A stretch of 64,000 nt of DNA from Candidatus Leptovillus affinis. Lineage in GTDB: Bacteria; Chloroflexota; Anaerolineae; Promineifilales; Promineifilaceae. The position numbers were made by a program, and so were the translations under genes. The notes under the pieces are model-generated. The model was not told the origin of the DNA and searched no databases. It saw only the letters and a list, made by a program, of their open reading frames with translations. The first letter of the stretch is position 1; every line of letters starts with the position of its first letter. The stretch covers positions 682,001-746,000 of the forward strand of contig JADIYP010000006.1 in the NCBI GenBank assembly GCA_016705235.1. Direction: 5' to 3'. Positions 51,814 through 60,355 of this stretch are shown piece after piece.

Positions 51814-54384
51814 TTATTGGCAAGGACCGGAAGCGGCACAGGCGTCAACCAATGCCGTCTGGAAACCAGCCACATCGCCGCCAGCCAGGTACAGACCCAG
51901 GGCCGTGTCGATTTCCGATTTCCAACTGTCGTTGGCTACCACACCGTGCGTCAGACTGCCCACCACGGTATCGCTGGCCCAATCATCCATCGCCGATTGC
52001 AGGTATTCGCCATAGAGCGCGCGGTCGCCATCGCTGCGCGCCGGAATGGAACCTTTCACCGGGTTGAAAGCGTCTTGCCCTTCCAGAGAGCCGGCAACCG
52101 TCAGCCAGGCAATGGCGGCGTCACGATGCGGCGCGCCCATCGGCAGCACAAAACTGTCGGAAAGGAATTGGAAGTTACCGGCCGTGCCCGGAACAGGCGC
52201 CCAGGAATACCCTTCTTGCGGCACAGAGCCAAGCTCGCGGAAGAAGCCTTCCTGCCAGTCGCCCATTACGTTAAAGGCGGCGTCGCCATCCAATACGATC
52301 TGACCAGCATCCTGCCAGCTTAGCGCCGAAGCGTCGCTGTTGGTGTAAGTGAGCGCTTTGGCGTAATTGTCCAAGGCCTGCGTAACCTCAGCGCTGCCCC
52401 AATCGCCGCTGCCATCCCACAAAGCGTTGTACCCATCGGGACCAAGCGACGCCAGGAGAACCGTTTCAAAGAGGTGCATGGCCGTCCATTGTTCGCCCAT
52501 CGCCAGGGGGGCATCCATGCCGTTGGCTTGCAAGGTGTCCATGGCGGCAAACCATTCGTCAAGCGTCGTCGGCATTTCGATGCCGTTGTCGGCCAGGACG
52601 GTGGGGTTGGCCCAGAGGACATTGGCGCGGTGGATGTTCACCGGCACGGAATAGATGTTGCCATCTTGCGAGATGAGGGGGATGAGGGTGGCGGGCATCA
52701 CATCCAGCCACTTGTTTTCCTCATAGAGGAAGTTCAACGGTTCCAACTGACCGGCGGCCACGTAGGTGCCGATGAGTTCCTGACCGGCATGACCTTGCCA
52801 ACTGTCGGGCGCGTCGCCAGCCTGGAGGCGGGTGGCCAACACGGCGCGGGCGTTGGTGCCGGCACCGCCGGCCACGGCCGCGTTCTGGAATTCAACATTG
52901 GGGTATTTTTCCGCAAAAACCTGGATCATGGCTTCGAGGCCGGCCGCTTCGCCGCCGCCTGTCCACCAGGAGAATACTTCCACCGGGCCAGAAACATCGG
53001 CCATCGCCCCTTCAGCGGGAGCAGAGTCTAAAGCCTGCTGATTCGACGCGCCAGCGGCCGTCGCGAGAGCGGATTGCAGCGTGGCTACATCGCCGCCAGC
53101 CAGGTACAGACCGAGAGCGGTGTCGATTTCCGATTTCCAACTGTCGTTGGCCACTACGCCGTGGGTCAGGCTGCCGACCACGGTGTTGCTGGCCCAATCA
53201 TCCATCGCCGATTGCAGGTATTCGCCATACAAAGCGCGGTCGCCATCGCTGCGCGCCGGAATGGAACCTTTCACCGGATTGAAGGCGTCTTGCCCTTCTA
53301 GAGAGCCGGCAACCGTCAACCAGGCGATGGCTTCTTCACGATGCGGCGCGCCTACGGGCAGCACAAAGCTGTCGGAGAGGAACTGGAAGTTGCCGGCCGT
53401 GCCGGGAACAGGCGCCCAGACGTAATCCACATTGGGGGCTTTGCCCAATTCGCGGAAGAACCCTTCTTGCCAGTCGCCCATCACGTTGAAGGCGGCGTCG
53501 CCATCAATGACCAGTTGGCCGGCGTCTTGCCAGCTTAGAGCCGAGGCGTCGCTGTTGGTGTAGGTAAGGGCTTTGGCGTAATTGTCCAATGCCTGCGTGA
53601 ATTCGGCGCTGGTCCAATCACCGGAACCATCCCACATGGCGTTGTAGCCATCCGGGCCTAAAGAGGCCAGCATGATGGTTTCAAAGAGGTGCATGGCGGT
53701 CCATTGTTCACCCATGGCCAGGGGGGCGTCCATGCCATTGGCTTGCAGGGTGTCCATGGCGGCAAACCACTCGTCCAAAGTTGTCGGCATTTCCAGGCCG
53801 TTATCGGCCAGGACGGTGGGGTTGGCCCACAGAACGTTGGCGCGGTGGATGTTGACCGGCACGGAGTAGATGTTGCCATCTTGGGAGATGAGGGGGATGA
53901 GGGTGGCGGGCATGACGTCCAGCCATCCATTTTGTTCGTAGAGGAAGTTCAACGGTTCCAACTGACCGGCGGCCACGTAGGTGCCGATGAGTTCCTGACC
54001 GGCATGGCCTTGCCAGCTATCCGGGGCATCGCCAGCCTGGAGGCGGGTGGCCAACACGGCGCGGGCGTTGGTGCCAGCGCCGCCGGCTACGGCCGCGTTC
54101 ACAAATTCGATGTCTGGATATTTTTCCTGGAAGACTTTGATCATGGCTTCCAAACCGGCGGCTTCACCACCACCGGTCCACCAGGAAAAGACTTCGACCA
54201 TTTTGCCGCCTTCGGCGGGCATATCGGCTGGCGCGTCGGCTGGAGCTTCGGTGGGGGCGGTTTCTACGGCCGTTTCCGGCGCAGTCGTCGCGGCGGGTTG
54301 GTCCGTTGTGCTGCCACCGCAAGCGGCCAAAAACAGAGCGAACACAATCAACAACAAAACGGGTAAATAATGGGTCTTCTTCAT
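51814..54384 (-). CDS. Double-headed sugar ABC substrate-binding lipoprotein (tandem intragenic duplication)
   Basis: An 856-residue lipoprotein (LFLAAC, Cys22) with a Thr/Ala/Pro linker to about residue 62 and two complete family 1 extracellular binding domains in one chain. Each begins VEVFSWWTGGGEAAGLEAMI and ends near ALGLYLAGGDVA, offset by exactly 405 residues (1215 bp). By eye there are about 25 differences in about 370 aligned residues, scattered rather than clustered. A linker rich in Ala/Ser joins them (SNQQALDSAPAEGAMADVSG). One domain is the family norm. GAGGAGA precedes ATG 54384. Cognate permeases lie downstream. Confidence 0.93.
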   Translation of the reverse strand: MKKTHYLPVLLLIVFALFLAACGGSTTDQPAATTAPETAVETAPTEAPADAPADMPAEGGKMVEVFSWWTGGGEAAGLEAMIKVFQEKYPDIEFVNAAVAGGAGTNARAVLATRLQAGDAPDSWQGHAGQELIGTYVAAGQLEPLNFLYEQNGWLDVMPATLIPLISQDGNIYSVPVNIHRANVLWANPTVLADNGLEMPTTLDEWFAAMDTLQANGMDAPLAMGEQWTAMHLFETIMLASLGPDGYNAMWDGSGDWTSAEFTQALDNYAKALTYTNSDASALSWQDAGQLVIDGDAAFNVMGDWQEGFFRELGKAPNVDYVWAPVPGTAGNFQFLSDSFVLPVGAPHREEAIAWLTVAGSLEGQDAFNPVKGSIPARSDGDRALYGEYLQSAMDDWASNTVVGSLTHGVVANDSWKSEIDTALGLYLAGGDVATLQSALATAAGASNQQALDSAPAEGAMADVSGPVEVFSWWTGGGEAAGLEAMIQVFAEKYPNVEFQNAAVAGGAGTNARAVLATRLQAGDAPDSWQGHAGQELIGTYVAAGQLEPLNFLYEENKWLDVMPATLIPLISQDGNIYSVPVNIHRANVLWANPTVLADNGIEMPTTLDEWFAAMDTLQANGMDAPLAMGEQWTAMHLFETVLLASLGPDGYNALWDGSGDWGSAEVTQALDNYAKALTYTNSDASALSWQDAGQIVLDGDAAFNVMGDWQEGFFRELGSVPQEGYSWAPVPGTAGNFQFLSDSFVLPMGAPHRDAAIAWLTVAGSLEGQDAFNPVKGSIPARSDGDRALYGEYLQSAMDDWASDTVVGSLTHGVVANDSWKSEIDTALGLYLAGGDVAGFQTALVDACAASGPCQ

Positions 54385-54462
54385 ATCTGCTTTCTCCTCG
54401 TTAGATAGACATGAACCACAAACCACAGCCCACGGCTAAGGGATTTTAGGGCTGGTAGAGTG

Positions 54463-54491
54463 ACTATACTGAAGAAAGGGGGTTCATTCAA
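54463..54491 (-). promoter_or_regulatory. Candidate promoter of the binding-protein operon
   Basis: On the minus strand TTGAAT (54491-54486) and TATAGT (54468-54463) are separated by 17 bases, about 80 bp before the binding-protein ATG. Confidence 0.5.
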
Positions 54492-54496
54492 GGGCG

Positions 54497-54518
54497 TTTG
54501 TGACATATGTGCGACAAA
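54497..54518 (-). promoter_or_regulatory. Candidate activator-binding palindrome
   Basis: TTTGTGACATATGTGCGACAAA is an imperfect 22-bp palindrome whose edge lies six bases upstream of the -35. That is the right place for a class II activator, such as a sugar-responsive regulator. Confidence 0.35.
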
Positions 54519-54614
54519 TATATGCCATTGTTTGGGCAAGTTGCACAAAAATCGAGCTGGCGGTTGGTCGGTAGGGGCAATAGGAACGGGCGAGATGGTC
54601 GGGTTGGCAGCCCG

Positions 54615-55868
54615 TTAACGCACGATGTCCAGTTCGCGCAGCGTGGCCAGAATGGTGTCGCGGCGAATGGGTTTGGAGTGAAACCGGGTTGCGCCGAGGG
54701 AGTAAGCCAGTTCGGGGTCATTAAAAACGGAGCAAACGATAATCGGGATGGTAGCGGTTCGCGGCTGGCTGCGGAGAGTTTGCAAAATCTCCCAGCCGCT
54801 CGCGCCGGGAATCATCACGTCTAAAATGATGGCGTCGGGGATGAGTTCTTGGGCCAGTTTTAGCCCTTCGGGACCGCTGGTGGAGGTGATGACGCGGCAG
54901 TCGTGGCCGGTGAGATACCGATCGAGCAGTTCCACCAACCCTTCGTTGTCGTCTACGACCAGAATCACGGCGGCGTGGCTGGTGAGATTGAGGACAAGGG
55001 AGTGACGGCCGTTCATCCCCATCTCCTGCCGTATTGTCCAGCCTAACCGGCCAATAAGCTGCTCAATGACCTCATCCACAATTGGCGCATCGCCAGAGCT
55101 GGCCGGCACATAGCCCAACGTCAACACAACCTGCTCCTGGCGCGGATTGAGGCGCACCGTAAGCGACTCCTTTTCGGCCAGGCGTATCAGGCGACTAAAC
55201 AGGCTGACAAATATTTGTTGGGAAACGGCCGTGTCCACCGACACCACCACCGCTTCATCCGGCATCGTCACCGCAAACGACAGACCATGCTGCTCCGCCA
55301 GGGGAGACACCGCTTTCAGGGCGTCCCGCAGCAGTCCGCGCAGGTCCAGCGGCTGCAAATGGGTCTCCAACAACGAAATCTCAGCGGCCACCGAGGATAA
55401 TTCATGCGCCGAAAAAGCTGTCTCGATCAGGTCGTCGGGGGCTAAATCGGCCTGCCATTCGGGCTGGATTTCCTGGCGGCGCGCCCATAAAATCGCGGCG
55501 ACGCTTTCTTCGCCACGGCGCAGCGACCGGTGGGCCTGACGCGCCGATAAACCGAGCCGGTTAGCGGCGTCCTGCACCGTCACGCCTTCGATGTAGCGAA
55601 GCTGGAGCAAATTGTAGAGACGCGCATCGGAAACCTGGGACGATGAACGCGGGCCAGGGCTGATGGCTTCTATGGCAGTGATCACTTCGCGCCGCAGGTG
55701 GTGGCCAAGCGTCTGGTTCGTTTGCATTCGGGCAGGGGCAAAGGCGGCCGCCAGGGGCAGCCGCTGTAAAAAGCTGAAATCGTACAGGTGTTCCAGCGCC
55801 TGTTTTACCTGGTCCACAAACTCTTTGGACGGGGCGGCCGGATCGGCAAGTGGTTCAATTTGGCTCAT
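54615..55868 (-). CDS. HTH / degenerate kinase-ATPase / receiver protein
   Basis: A 417-residue protein of unusual layout. Residues about 83-125 (LYNLLQLRYIEGVTVQDAAN then RLGLSARQAHRSLRRGEE) form a sigma-70-region-4-like helix-turn-helix. Residues about 165-290 resemble a histidine-kinase ATPase, but the N box (QQIFVSLFSRLIRLAE) lacks the key Asn and G boxes are eroded. Residues 301-417 are an intact receiver (VVDDNEG, Asp350 in ILDVMIPG, Lys399 in HSKPI). Its start overlaps the kinase stop by four bases. It may be the DNA-binding output of that kinase. Confidence 0.8.
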   Translation of the reverse strand: MSQIEPLADPAAPSKEFVDQVKQALEHLYDFSFLQRLPLAAAFAPARMQTNQTLGHHLRREVITAIEAISPGPRSSSQVSDARLYNLLQLRYIEGVTVQDAANRLGLSARQAHRSLRRGEESVAAILWARRQEIQPEWQADLAPDDLIETAFSAHELSSVAAEISLLETHLQPLDLRGLLRDALKAVSPLAEQHGLSFAVTMPDEAVVVSVDTAVSQQIFVSLFSRLIRLAEKESLTVRLNPRQEQVVLTLGYVPASSGDAPIVDEVIEQLIGRLGWTIRQEMGMNGRHSLVLNLTSHAAVILVVDDNEGLVELLDRYLTGHDCRVITSTSGPEGLKLAQELIPDAIILDVMIPGASGWEILQTLRSQPRTATIPIIVCSVFNDPELAYSLGATRFHSKPIRRDTILATLRELDIVR

Positions 55869-58051
55869 ACGGATTCTGTGGCCGGCGTGGGTTTTAGACC
55901 TGCCAGCGCCGCTTTTAGAAAATGCAAGGTTTCGGCCGGATGCCAGGGGGTAGCCTGAACAATCCTGACCTGATGTCCATATTGTGCCAGGGTCTCTTCA
56001 ATATAGCTAGTCGCCGTGAGCAAAATAACGGGCACGGCCGTTAATTCCGGCGTATTTTGCATGGTTTCCAGCACCGCAAACCCATCCACTTCCGGCATCA
56101 TCAAATCCAGAATCACCAGATCGGGGGGCGATTGGCGCATGGCCAGCAGCCCGCTGCGCCCTTCATAAGCGATGCGGACGGCGAAACGGCCGTTTCGCGC
56201 CCCTAAACTGCGTTCGACCAACTGGCAGACGCCCGGATTGTCATCGATCACCAACACGTCATGCACGCCGCCGATATGGTCGATCTCGGCCAGCAGGTGG
56301 GCAAAATCGATGGGTTTGGTGAGGCAGGCGCGCGCGCCCAAAGTGGTGGCCATCCACGATTGGCTGGGCAGGGAACACTCGATGATGGGCGCTGTGACGC
56401 CCTCCGTCAGCGCCGGGTCGGGCTGCTGCCCGGGCTGAACGTTTACCACCACGGCCAGCGGATGCTGCACGGCGGCCAGGGCAGCCAGCGATTCGCCCTC
56501 CTCCAGAGGAATTACGGCAAAATTGTCCAGGTGGCGGGCGATCAGGCTGCGTACCTGGGCGTCCGGTTCTACCAGGAGCAGGCACGGCCGTATCTGGCGA
56601 ACGGGCGGTTCCATGGGGCGGGTGCGGTAAAGATGGCCGGCCGGTTCGGCCAGCGGGTCGATGGGCAGCGTGAAGGAGAAGACAGAACCCTGGCCCTCGA
56701 CACTTTCAACCCAGATACGGCCGTCGTGGGCTTCCACAAAACGCTGGCAAATGGCCAGCCCCAGGCCCGCGCCGCCATGGCTGCGGCTGAGGGAATAATC
56801 GACCTGATAAAACTCGGTGAAGATGTCGCCCAGTTTTTCGGCCGGGATACCTGGCCCGGTGTCACGCACGTGGACGGTGATGTGGTTGGCTTCGGCGACG
56901 GCCGTTAACGTGACGCTGCCCAACGTTGTGAAGCGGTGAGCATTGTTGAGCAAATTCAGCAGCACCTGCCGAATCCGCGTCTGGTCAATCGCCACTTCCG
57001 GCAGATCATCCTCCACCACTACCCGCAAAGCCACAGCATCCGATTTTTCAAACAAATTGCCCACGATAGCCGCCGCTTCGCGCATCAACGCGGCCAGATC
57101 GGCCGGCTCTTTTTTCAGGGTGAAACCCACCATTTCAAAGCGGGAAAGGTCCAAAATATCATCGATCATTTCCAGCAGGTGGCGGCTGTTGCGATAAATC
57201 TGGTAAACATCGCGCATGAGCGGCAGCGGCAATCCTTCCGGGCCATACACCTCCGGCGACAGGTACATCACTTCGCTAAAGCCCAAAATAATGCTCAAAG
57301 GGGTGCGCAGTTCATGGCTGATGTTGGCCGCAAATTGTTCTTTGAGCTGGCGCGCCTGCTGGGCTTCTTTGTGGGCAATCATCAATTCATATTCGGTTCG
57401 CTCGCGGATGTCGTTGACAATGCGCAGCGATTTGACCATGGAACGCAGTTCGGCTTGCTGGCTGCGGGTTGTGGCCAGCAGGGATTTGCTTTGCTCGTTC
57501 ATCTGCCAGACCCAGTCCAGGGTGGTGTAGAGCGTGCGCACAGCCAAAACGGCAATGGCCGCGGACAAGACGAGCAGGCAAAGAACGGGAGCCAGATCGT
57601 AGGCGCGCTGGTCGTTGAGGGACAGGTAAGCTGCCCATGCGCCTACGGCAACGGCCGTGCCAAATTCACTATTGCGCACCAGCAAGGAATTGCCAAAAAT
57701 AAGCAGCAGTCCCGTGTAGGGTATCCAGGGCATCGAAAAGAGCCACATCGCCAGCAGGAGAACGGCCGTTACCCCCCACACCAGCGCCCACCGCGCCACG
57801 ACCGGATGATCCACGCGCAGCCACAAAACAAATACGCCCAAGGCAGAAACCGCAAACCAAAACAGCAGCATATCCAGCGGAAAAGCCACCGGCGATTCAT
57901 AAAACAGCACCAAAAGCTGCGCCACTGCCAAAACCAAAATCACCAGGCGCAGAGTGAGTTGGCCGCGTAAATCTTCCAGGTTTACGCGCAAACTTTCCAG
58001 GCGCGGCTGGGCCGTGTCGGGAAATTTAATTGTCGGGACAATGTCGGTCAT
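55865..58051 (-). CDS. Membrane hybrid histidine kinase with two receivers, one degenerate
   Basis: A 728-residue protein. Five to six N-terminal helices (about 32-172) act as a membrane sensor with little periplasmic part; a coiled coil leads to HisKA with His246 in NISHELRTPLSI and a HATPase (NLLNNAHRFT, DTGPGIP, GGAGLGLAIC). The first receiver (about 490-605) lacks the phosphoacceptor Asp (VVVNVQPGQQP), while the second is intact (ILDLMMPEVDG). ATG 58051 is preferred to the GTG two codons earlier. Gene order suggests phosphotransfer to the HTH-receiver protein and control of the sugar ABC operon downstream. Confidence 0.92.
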   Translation of the reverse strand: MTDIVPTIKFPDTAQPRLESLRVNLEDLRGQLTLRLVILVLAVAQLLVLFYESPVAFPLDMLLFWFAVSALGVFVLWLRVDHPVVARWALVWGVTAVLLLAMWLFSMPWIPYTGLLLIFGNSLLVRNSEFGTAVAVGAWAAYLSLNDQRAYDLAPVLCLLVLSAAIAVLAVRTLYTTLDWVWQMNEQSKSLLATTRSQQAELRSMVKSLRIVNDIRERTEYELMIAHKEAQQARQLKEQFAANISHELRTPLSIILGFSEVMYLSPEVYGPEGLPLPLMRDVYQIYRNSRHLLEMIDDILDLSRFEMVGFTLKKEPADLAALMREAAAIVGNLFEKSDAVALRVVVEDDLPEVAIDQTRIRQVLLNLLNNAHRFTTLGSVTLTAVAEANHITVHVRDTGPGIPAEKLGDIFTEFYQVDYSLSRSHGGAGLGLAICQRFVEAHDGRIWVESVEGQGSVFSFTLPIDPLAEPAGHLYRTRPMEPPVRQIRPCLLLVEPDAQVRSLIARHLDNFAVIPLEEGESLAALAAVQHPLAVVVNVQPGQQPDPALTEGVTAPIIECSLPSQSWMATTLGARACLTKPIDFAHLLAEIDHIGGVHDVLVIDDNPGVCQLVERSLGARNGRFAVRIAYEGRSGLLAMRQSPPDLVILDLMMPEVDGFAVLETMQNTPELTAVPVILLTATSYIEETLAQYGHQVRIVQATPWHPAETLHFLKAALAGLKPTPATESV

Positions 58052-58101
58052 GGTCACCTTTTATTCAGGGCATCTTTACGGGTGCGAGTTTTTGCGCATT
58101 A

Positions 58102-58160
58102 GACCCTAAGGGTTTGAGGCAGCGCAGGGTTGAATGGTTCGTTACTAAGCCCTTAGGGTC
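58102..58160. repeat. GACCCT-type hairpin element, copy 14
   Basis: GACCCTAAGGGTTTGAGGCA ... AAGCCCTTAGGGTC with core GCGCAGGGTTGAATGGTTCG, a third core variant, in the divergent gap of 58058-58423. Confidence 0.88.
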
Positions 58161-58174
58161 TGGGCAACTTGATA

Positions 58175-58233
58175 GACCCTAAGGGTTTGAGGCAGCGCAG
58201 GGTTGAACGATTCGTTACCAAACCCTTAGGGTC
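58175..58233. repeat. GACCCT-type hairpin element, copy 15
   Basis: A tandem of copy 14 with four or so changes. The rest of this gap has an ACGGCCGT near 58296 and no gene. Confidence 0.88.
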
Positions 58234-58423
58234 TCGATTCTTTTGTCAATCTTGCACCAGCCAGGGCATCTTCGTGCCTTCACATTGTAAGCAGACGGCC
58301 GTTCTTTGTCTAAACTTCGTTTTGCGGCCCAGCGGCTTCATGGCAAACCTACGATTTCTTCATCGCTTCTACACATCCGAGCGTTAAAGTGTGACCATTA
58401 CTGGAAACAAATTGGAGGTTTTC

Positions 58424-59341
58424 ATGAACAAACAAATAACCTGGGTTACGGCCGTTGTGGCCATCGCCCTTTTCGCTTTACTCAGCGCTTGCGCTACCGA
58501 TACATCTTCAACCGTTCCGCTGCCGGCGGAAAGCGGCATCAACACCGGCGACACGGCCGTTGCAACGGCCGTATTACCCGCAGCGCAGCCCGACGAGACG
58601 GCCGTAACGGCTGAATTGGAAGCCGTGACCGAAACAATCACCACCGATACGCAGGCGGAAGATACGGCCGTCGTCGCCAACACAGCCCCGGCCAGCAATT
58701 TGGCCGATACCAACACGCTGACGTTGACGGCCGTTACCAACCTGACAGCCGCAGAAATCGACGGCTTGCTGTACATGCGTGAAGAAGAAAAACTGGCCCA
58801 CGATGTCTACGTCACCTTATACGAGATGTGGGGACTGCCCGTCTTTAGCAACATCGCCACCAGCGAGCAAATGCACACCGAGTCCGTCCTGGCGCTGCTT
58901 AACCAATACAATTTGGCTGATCCGGCCAGCGGTTTGGGCGTAGGCGAGTTCGCTAACCCGGCCTTGCAAGCGCTGTACAATCAGCTCATCGCCCAGGGCA
59001 GCCAATCGGCCATAGATGCCATTTTGGTCGGCGGCCTCATCGAAGAAACCGACATTCTGGACCTGGAAACACACCTGGCGGAAACAGCCCAGGCCAGCAT
59101 CATCCAGGTGTATGAAAACTTATTGAGCGGCTCCGCCAACCACCTCAGTTCGTTTGCCTCGCAGTATACCCGGCAGACCGGAGCAGCTTATGAAGGGCAG
59201 ATTCTCTCAGCGGAAGAGTTGGCCGCCCTGCTGCAAAACGCTCCCGGCAACGGCCAGAGCGGGCAAGGCCAAAATCGTGGCCAGGGCCAGGGAGGCCAGG
59301 GTCAGGGGCAAGGTCAGGGGCGGGGAACCGGCCAATCGTAA
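58424..59341 (+). CDS. DUF2202 ferritin-like lipoprotein
   Basis: A 305-residue lipoprotein (LLSAC, Cys23). A low-complexity Thr/Ala/Val/Glu linker (about 24-105) holds six ACGGCCGT octamers in 287 bp. The DUF2202 domain (about 107-265) has MREEEKLAHDVY, ATSEQMHTESV, GLIEETDILDLETH and SANHLSSF, whose Glu/His pairs match a four-helix ferritin-like diiron fold. The tail is GQGQ-rich. GGAGG precedes ATG 58424. Role unproven; metal or redox chemistry at the cell surface is inference. Confidence 0.88.
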   Translation: MNKQITWVTAVVAIALFALLSACATDTSSTVPLPAESGINTGDTAVATAVLPAAQPDETAVTAELEAVTETITTDTQAEDTAVVANTAPASNLADTNTLTLTAVTNLTAAEIDGLLYMREEEKLAHDVYVTLYEMWGLPVFSNIATSEQMHTESVLALLNQYNLADPASGLGVGEFANPALQALYNQLIAQGSQSAIDAILVGGLIEETDILDLETHLAETAQASIIQVYENLLSGSANHLSSFASQYTRQTGAAYEGQILSAEELAALLQNAPGNGQSGQGQNRGQGQGGQGQGQGQGRGTGQS

Positions 59342-59371
59342 GAGATAACCAGGTTCAAACCTGAATCAGGC

Positions 59372-59408
59372 GAAGGCGGAGATTGACAAGCAATCTCCGC
59401 CTTCTTTT
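59372..59408 (+). terminator. Rho-independent terminator after the DUF2202 gene
   Basis: GAAGGCGGAGATTG-ACAAG-CAATCTCCGCCTTC followed by TTTTG is a perfect 14-bp stem. Confidence 0.9.
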
Positions 59409-59596
59409 GTTGGAATTTAAGGTGAATTTAAGGCAATTTAGGCTATATTTAAATTCTTACTTTCCCAACCCGGTTATGATTTGCAGGTTGCCGGCAGGGC
59501 TGGCACGAGATTTGTTGTGGCGCTTTTAGTCGCCGTCAAAACAATTTGATGTTGGTTTTTGCCTCAAGCCAACGTCGCCACAGGAGAAAATTAGTT

Positions 59597-60091
59597 ATGA
59601 AACGTATCGCTCTCATTGGTTTAGGTGTCCTTGTTGGCGGGTTCTTGCTTATACAGCTTGTGCCTTACGGCCGTGCGCACGACAACCCGCCCGTTATTCA
59701 GGAACCCAACTGGGACAGCCCGGAAACCCGCGCCCTGGCGGAACGCGCCTGTTTTGATTGCCACAGCAACGAAACGGTCTGGCCCTGGTACAGCAACATC
59801 GCCCCGGTGTCCTGGCTCACGCAGCACGATACCGAAGAAGGTCGCCAAATCCTTAATTTTTCGGAATGGGGCGTAAACGGCCGTCGGCAAGAAACCGATG
59901 AAATCGGCGAAGCGATTCAAGAAGGGGCCATGCCCATGCCCATGTTCCTGATCACCCACCCGGAAGCCCGCCTGACCGACGCCGAAAAACAAGCCCTGAT
60001 CCGCGGGTTAGCCGCGACAACCGGCAGCAGCTTCGGCAGCGAATCGGGCGAATCCGGCGAATCGGGCGAATCTGATCACGATAACGATTAA
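59597..60091 (+). CDS. Membrane-anchored haem-binding-domain protein
   Basis: A 164-residue protein. A membrane helix (about 4-22) is followed by an extracytoplasmic domain with one CxxCH haem c site (ACFDCHSNET, Cys52-Cys55-His56) and the flanking phrase VWPWYSNIAPVSWL typical of the Haem_bd family; a Met-rich PMPMFLITHPEA segment could give the distal ligand. The tail has GESGES repeats and an acidic end. CAGGAG precedes ATG. It lies downstream of the ferritin-like lipoprotein but behind a terminator, so regulation is separate. Confidence 0.9.
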   Translation: MKRIALIGLGVLVGGFLLIQLVPYGRAHDNPPVIQEPNWDSPETRALAERACFDCHSNETVWPWYSNIAPVSWLTQHDTEEGRQILNFSEWGVNGRRQETDEIGEAIQEGAMPMPMFLITHPEARLTDAEKQALIRGLAATTGSSFGSESGESGESGESDHDND

Positions 60092-60120
60092 CGCCTCTTT
60101 CTAACCACGTTCTCACGCCA

Positions 60121-60146
60121 ACCTGCCAGGGAGCAACCTGGCAGGT
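60121..60146 (+). terminator. Hairpin after the haem-binding gene
   Basis: ACCTGCCAGG-GAGCAA-CCTGGCAGGT is followed by CTTACCCCTCCTTTTTATT. A perfect 10-bp stem with a delayed T-run. Confidence 0.65.
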
Positions 60147-60231
60147 CTTACCCCTCCTTTTTATTGCACATCCCGCTCCGGCTCGTTACAATGCCCCTAT
60201 ACAGCACTGGACAATGGCAATTTGTATCCCT

Positions 60232-60280
60232 ACAACCCTTAAGGGTTTGCTCTGTGGAAGTTCCTTAAACCCGTAGGGTT
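60232..60280. repeat. GACCCC-type hairpin element, degenerate copy 16
   Basis: ACAACCCTTAAGGGTTTGCT ... CTTAAACCCGTAGGGTTTT lacks the GAC/GTC ends, but the core TTTGCTCTGTGGAAGTT aligns with the family. Confidence 0.65.
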
Positions 60281-60355
60281 TTCTGATTTTTGTCCATTCC
60301 AGTGCCCGAATTCTCAGAACAATTTACCACCACAGAAAAAGAGGGGAATACGTTC

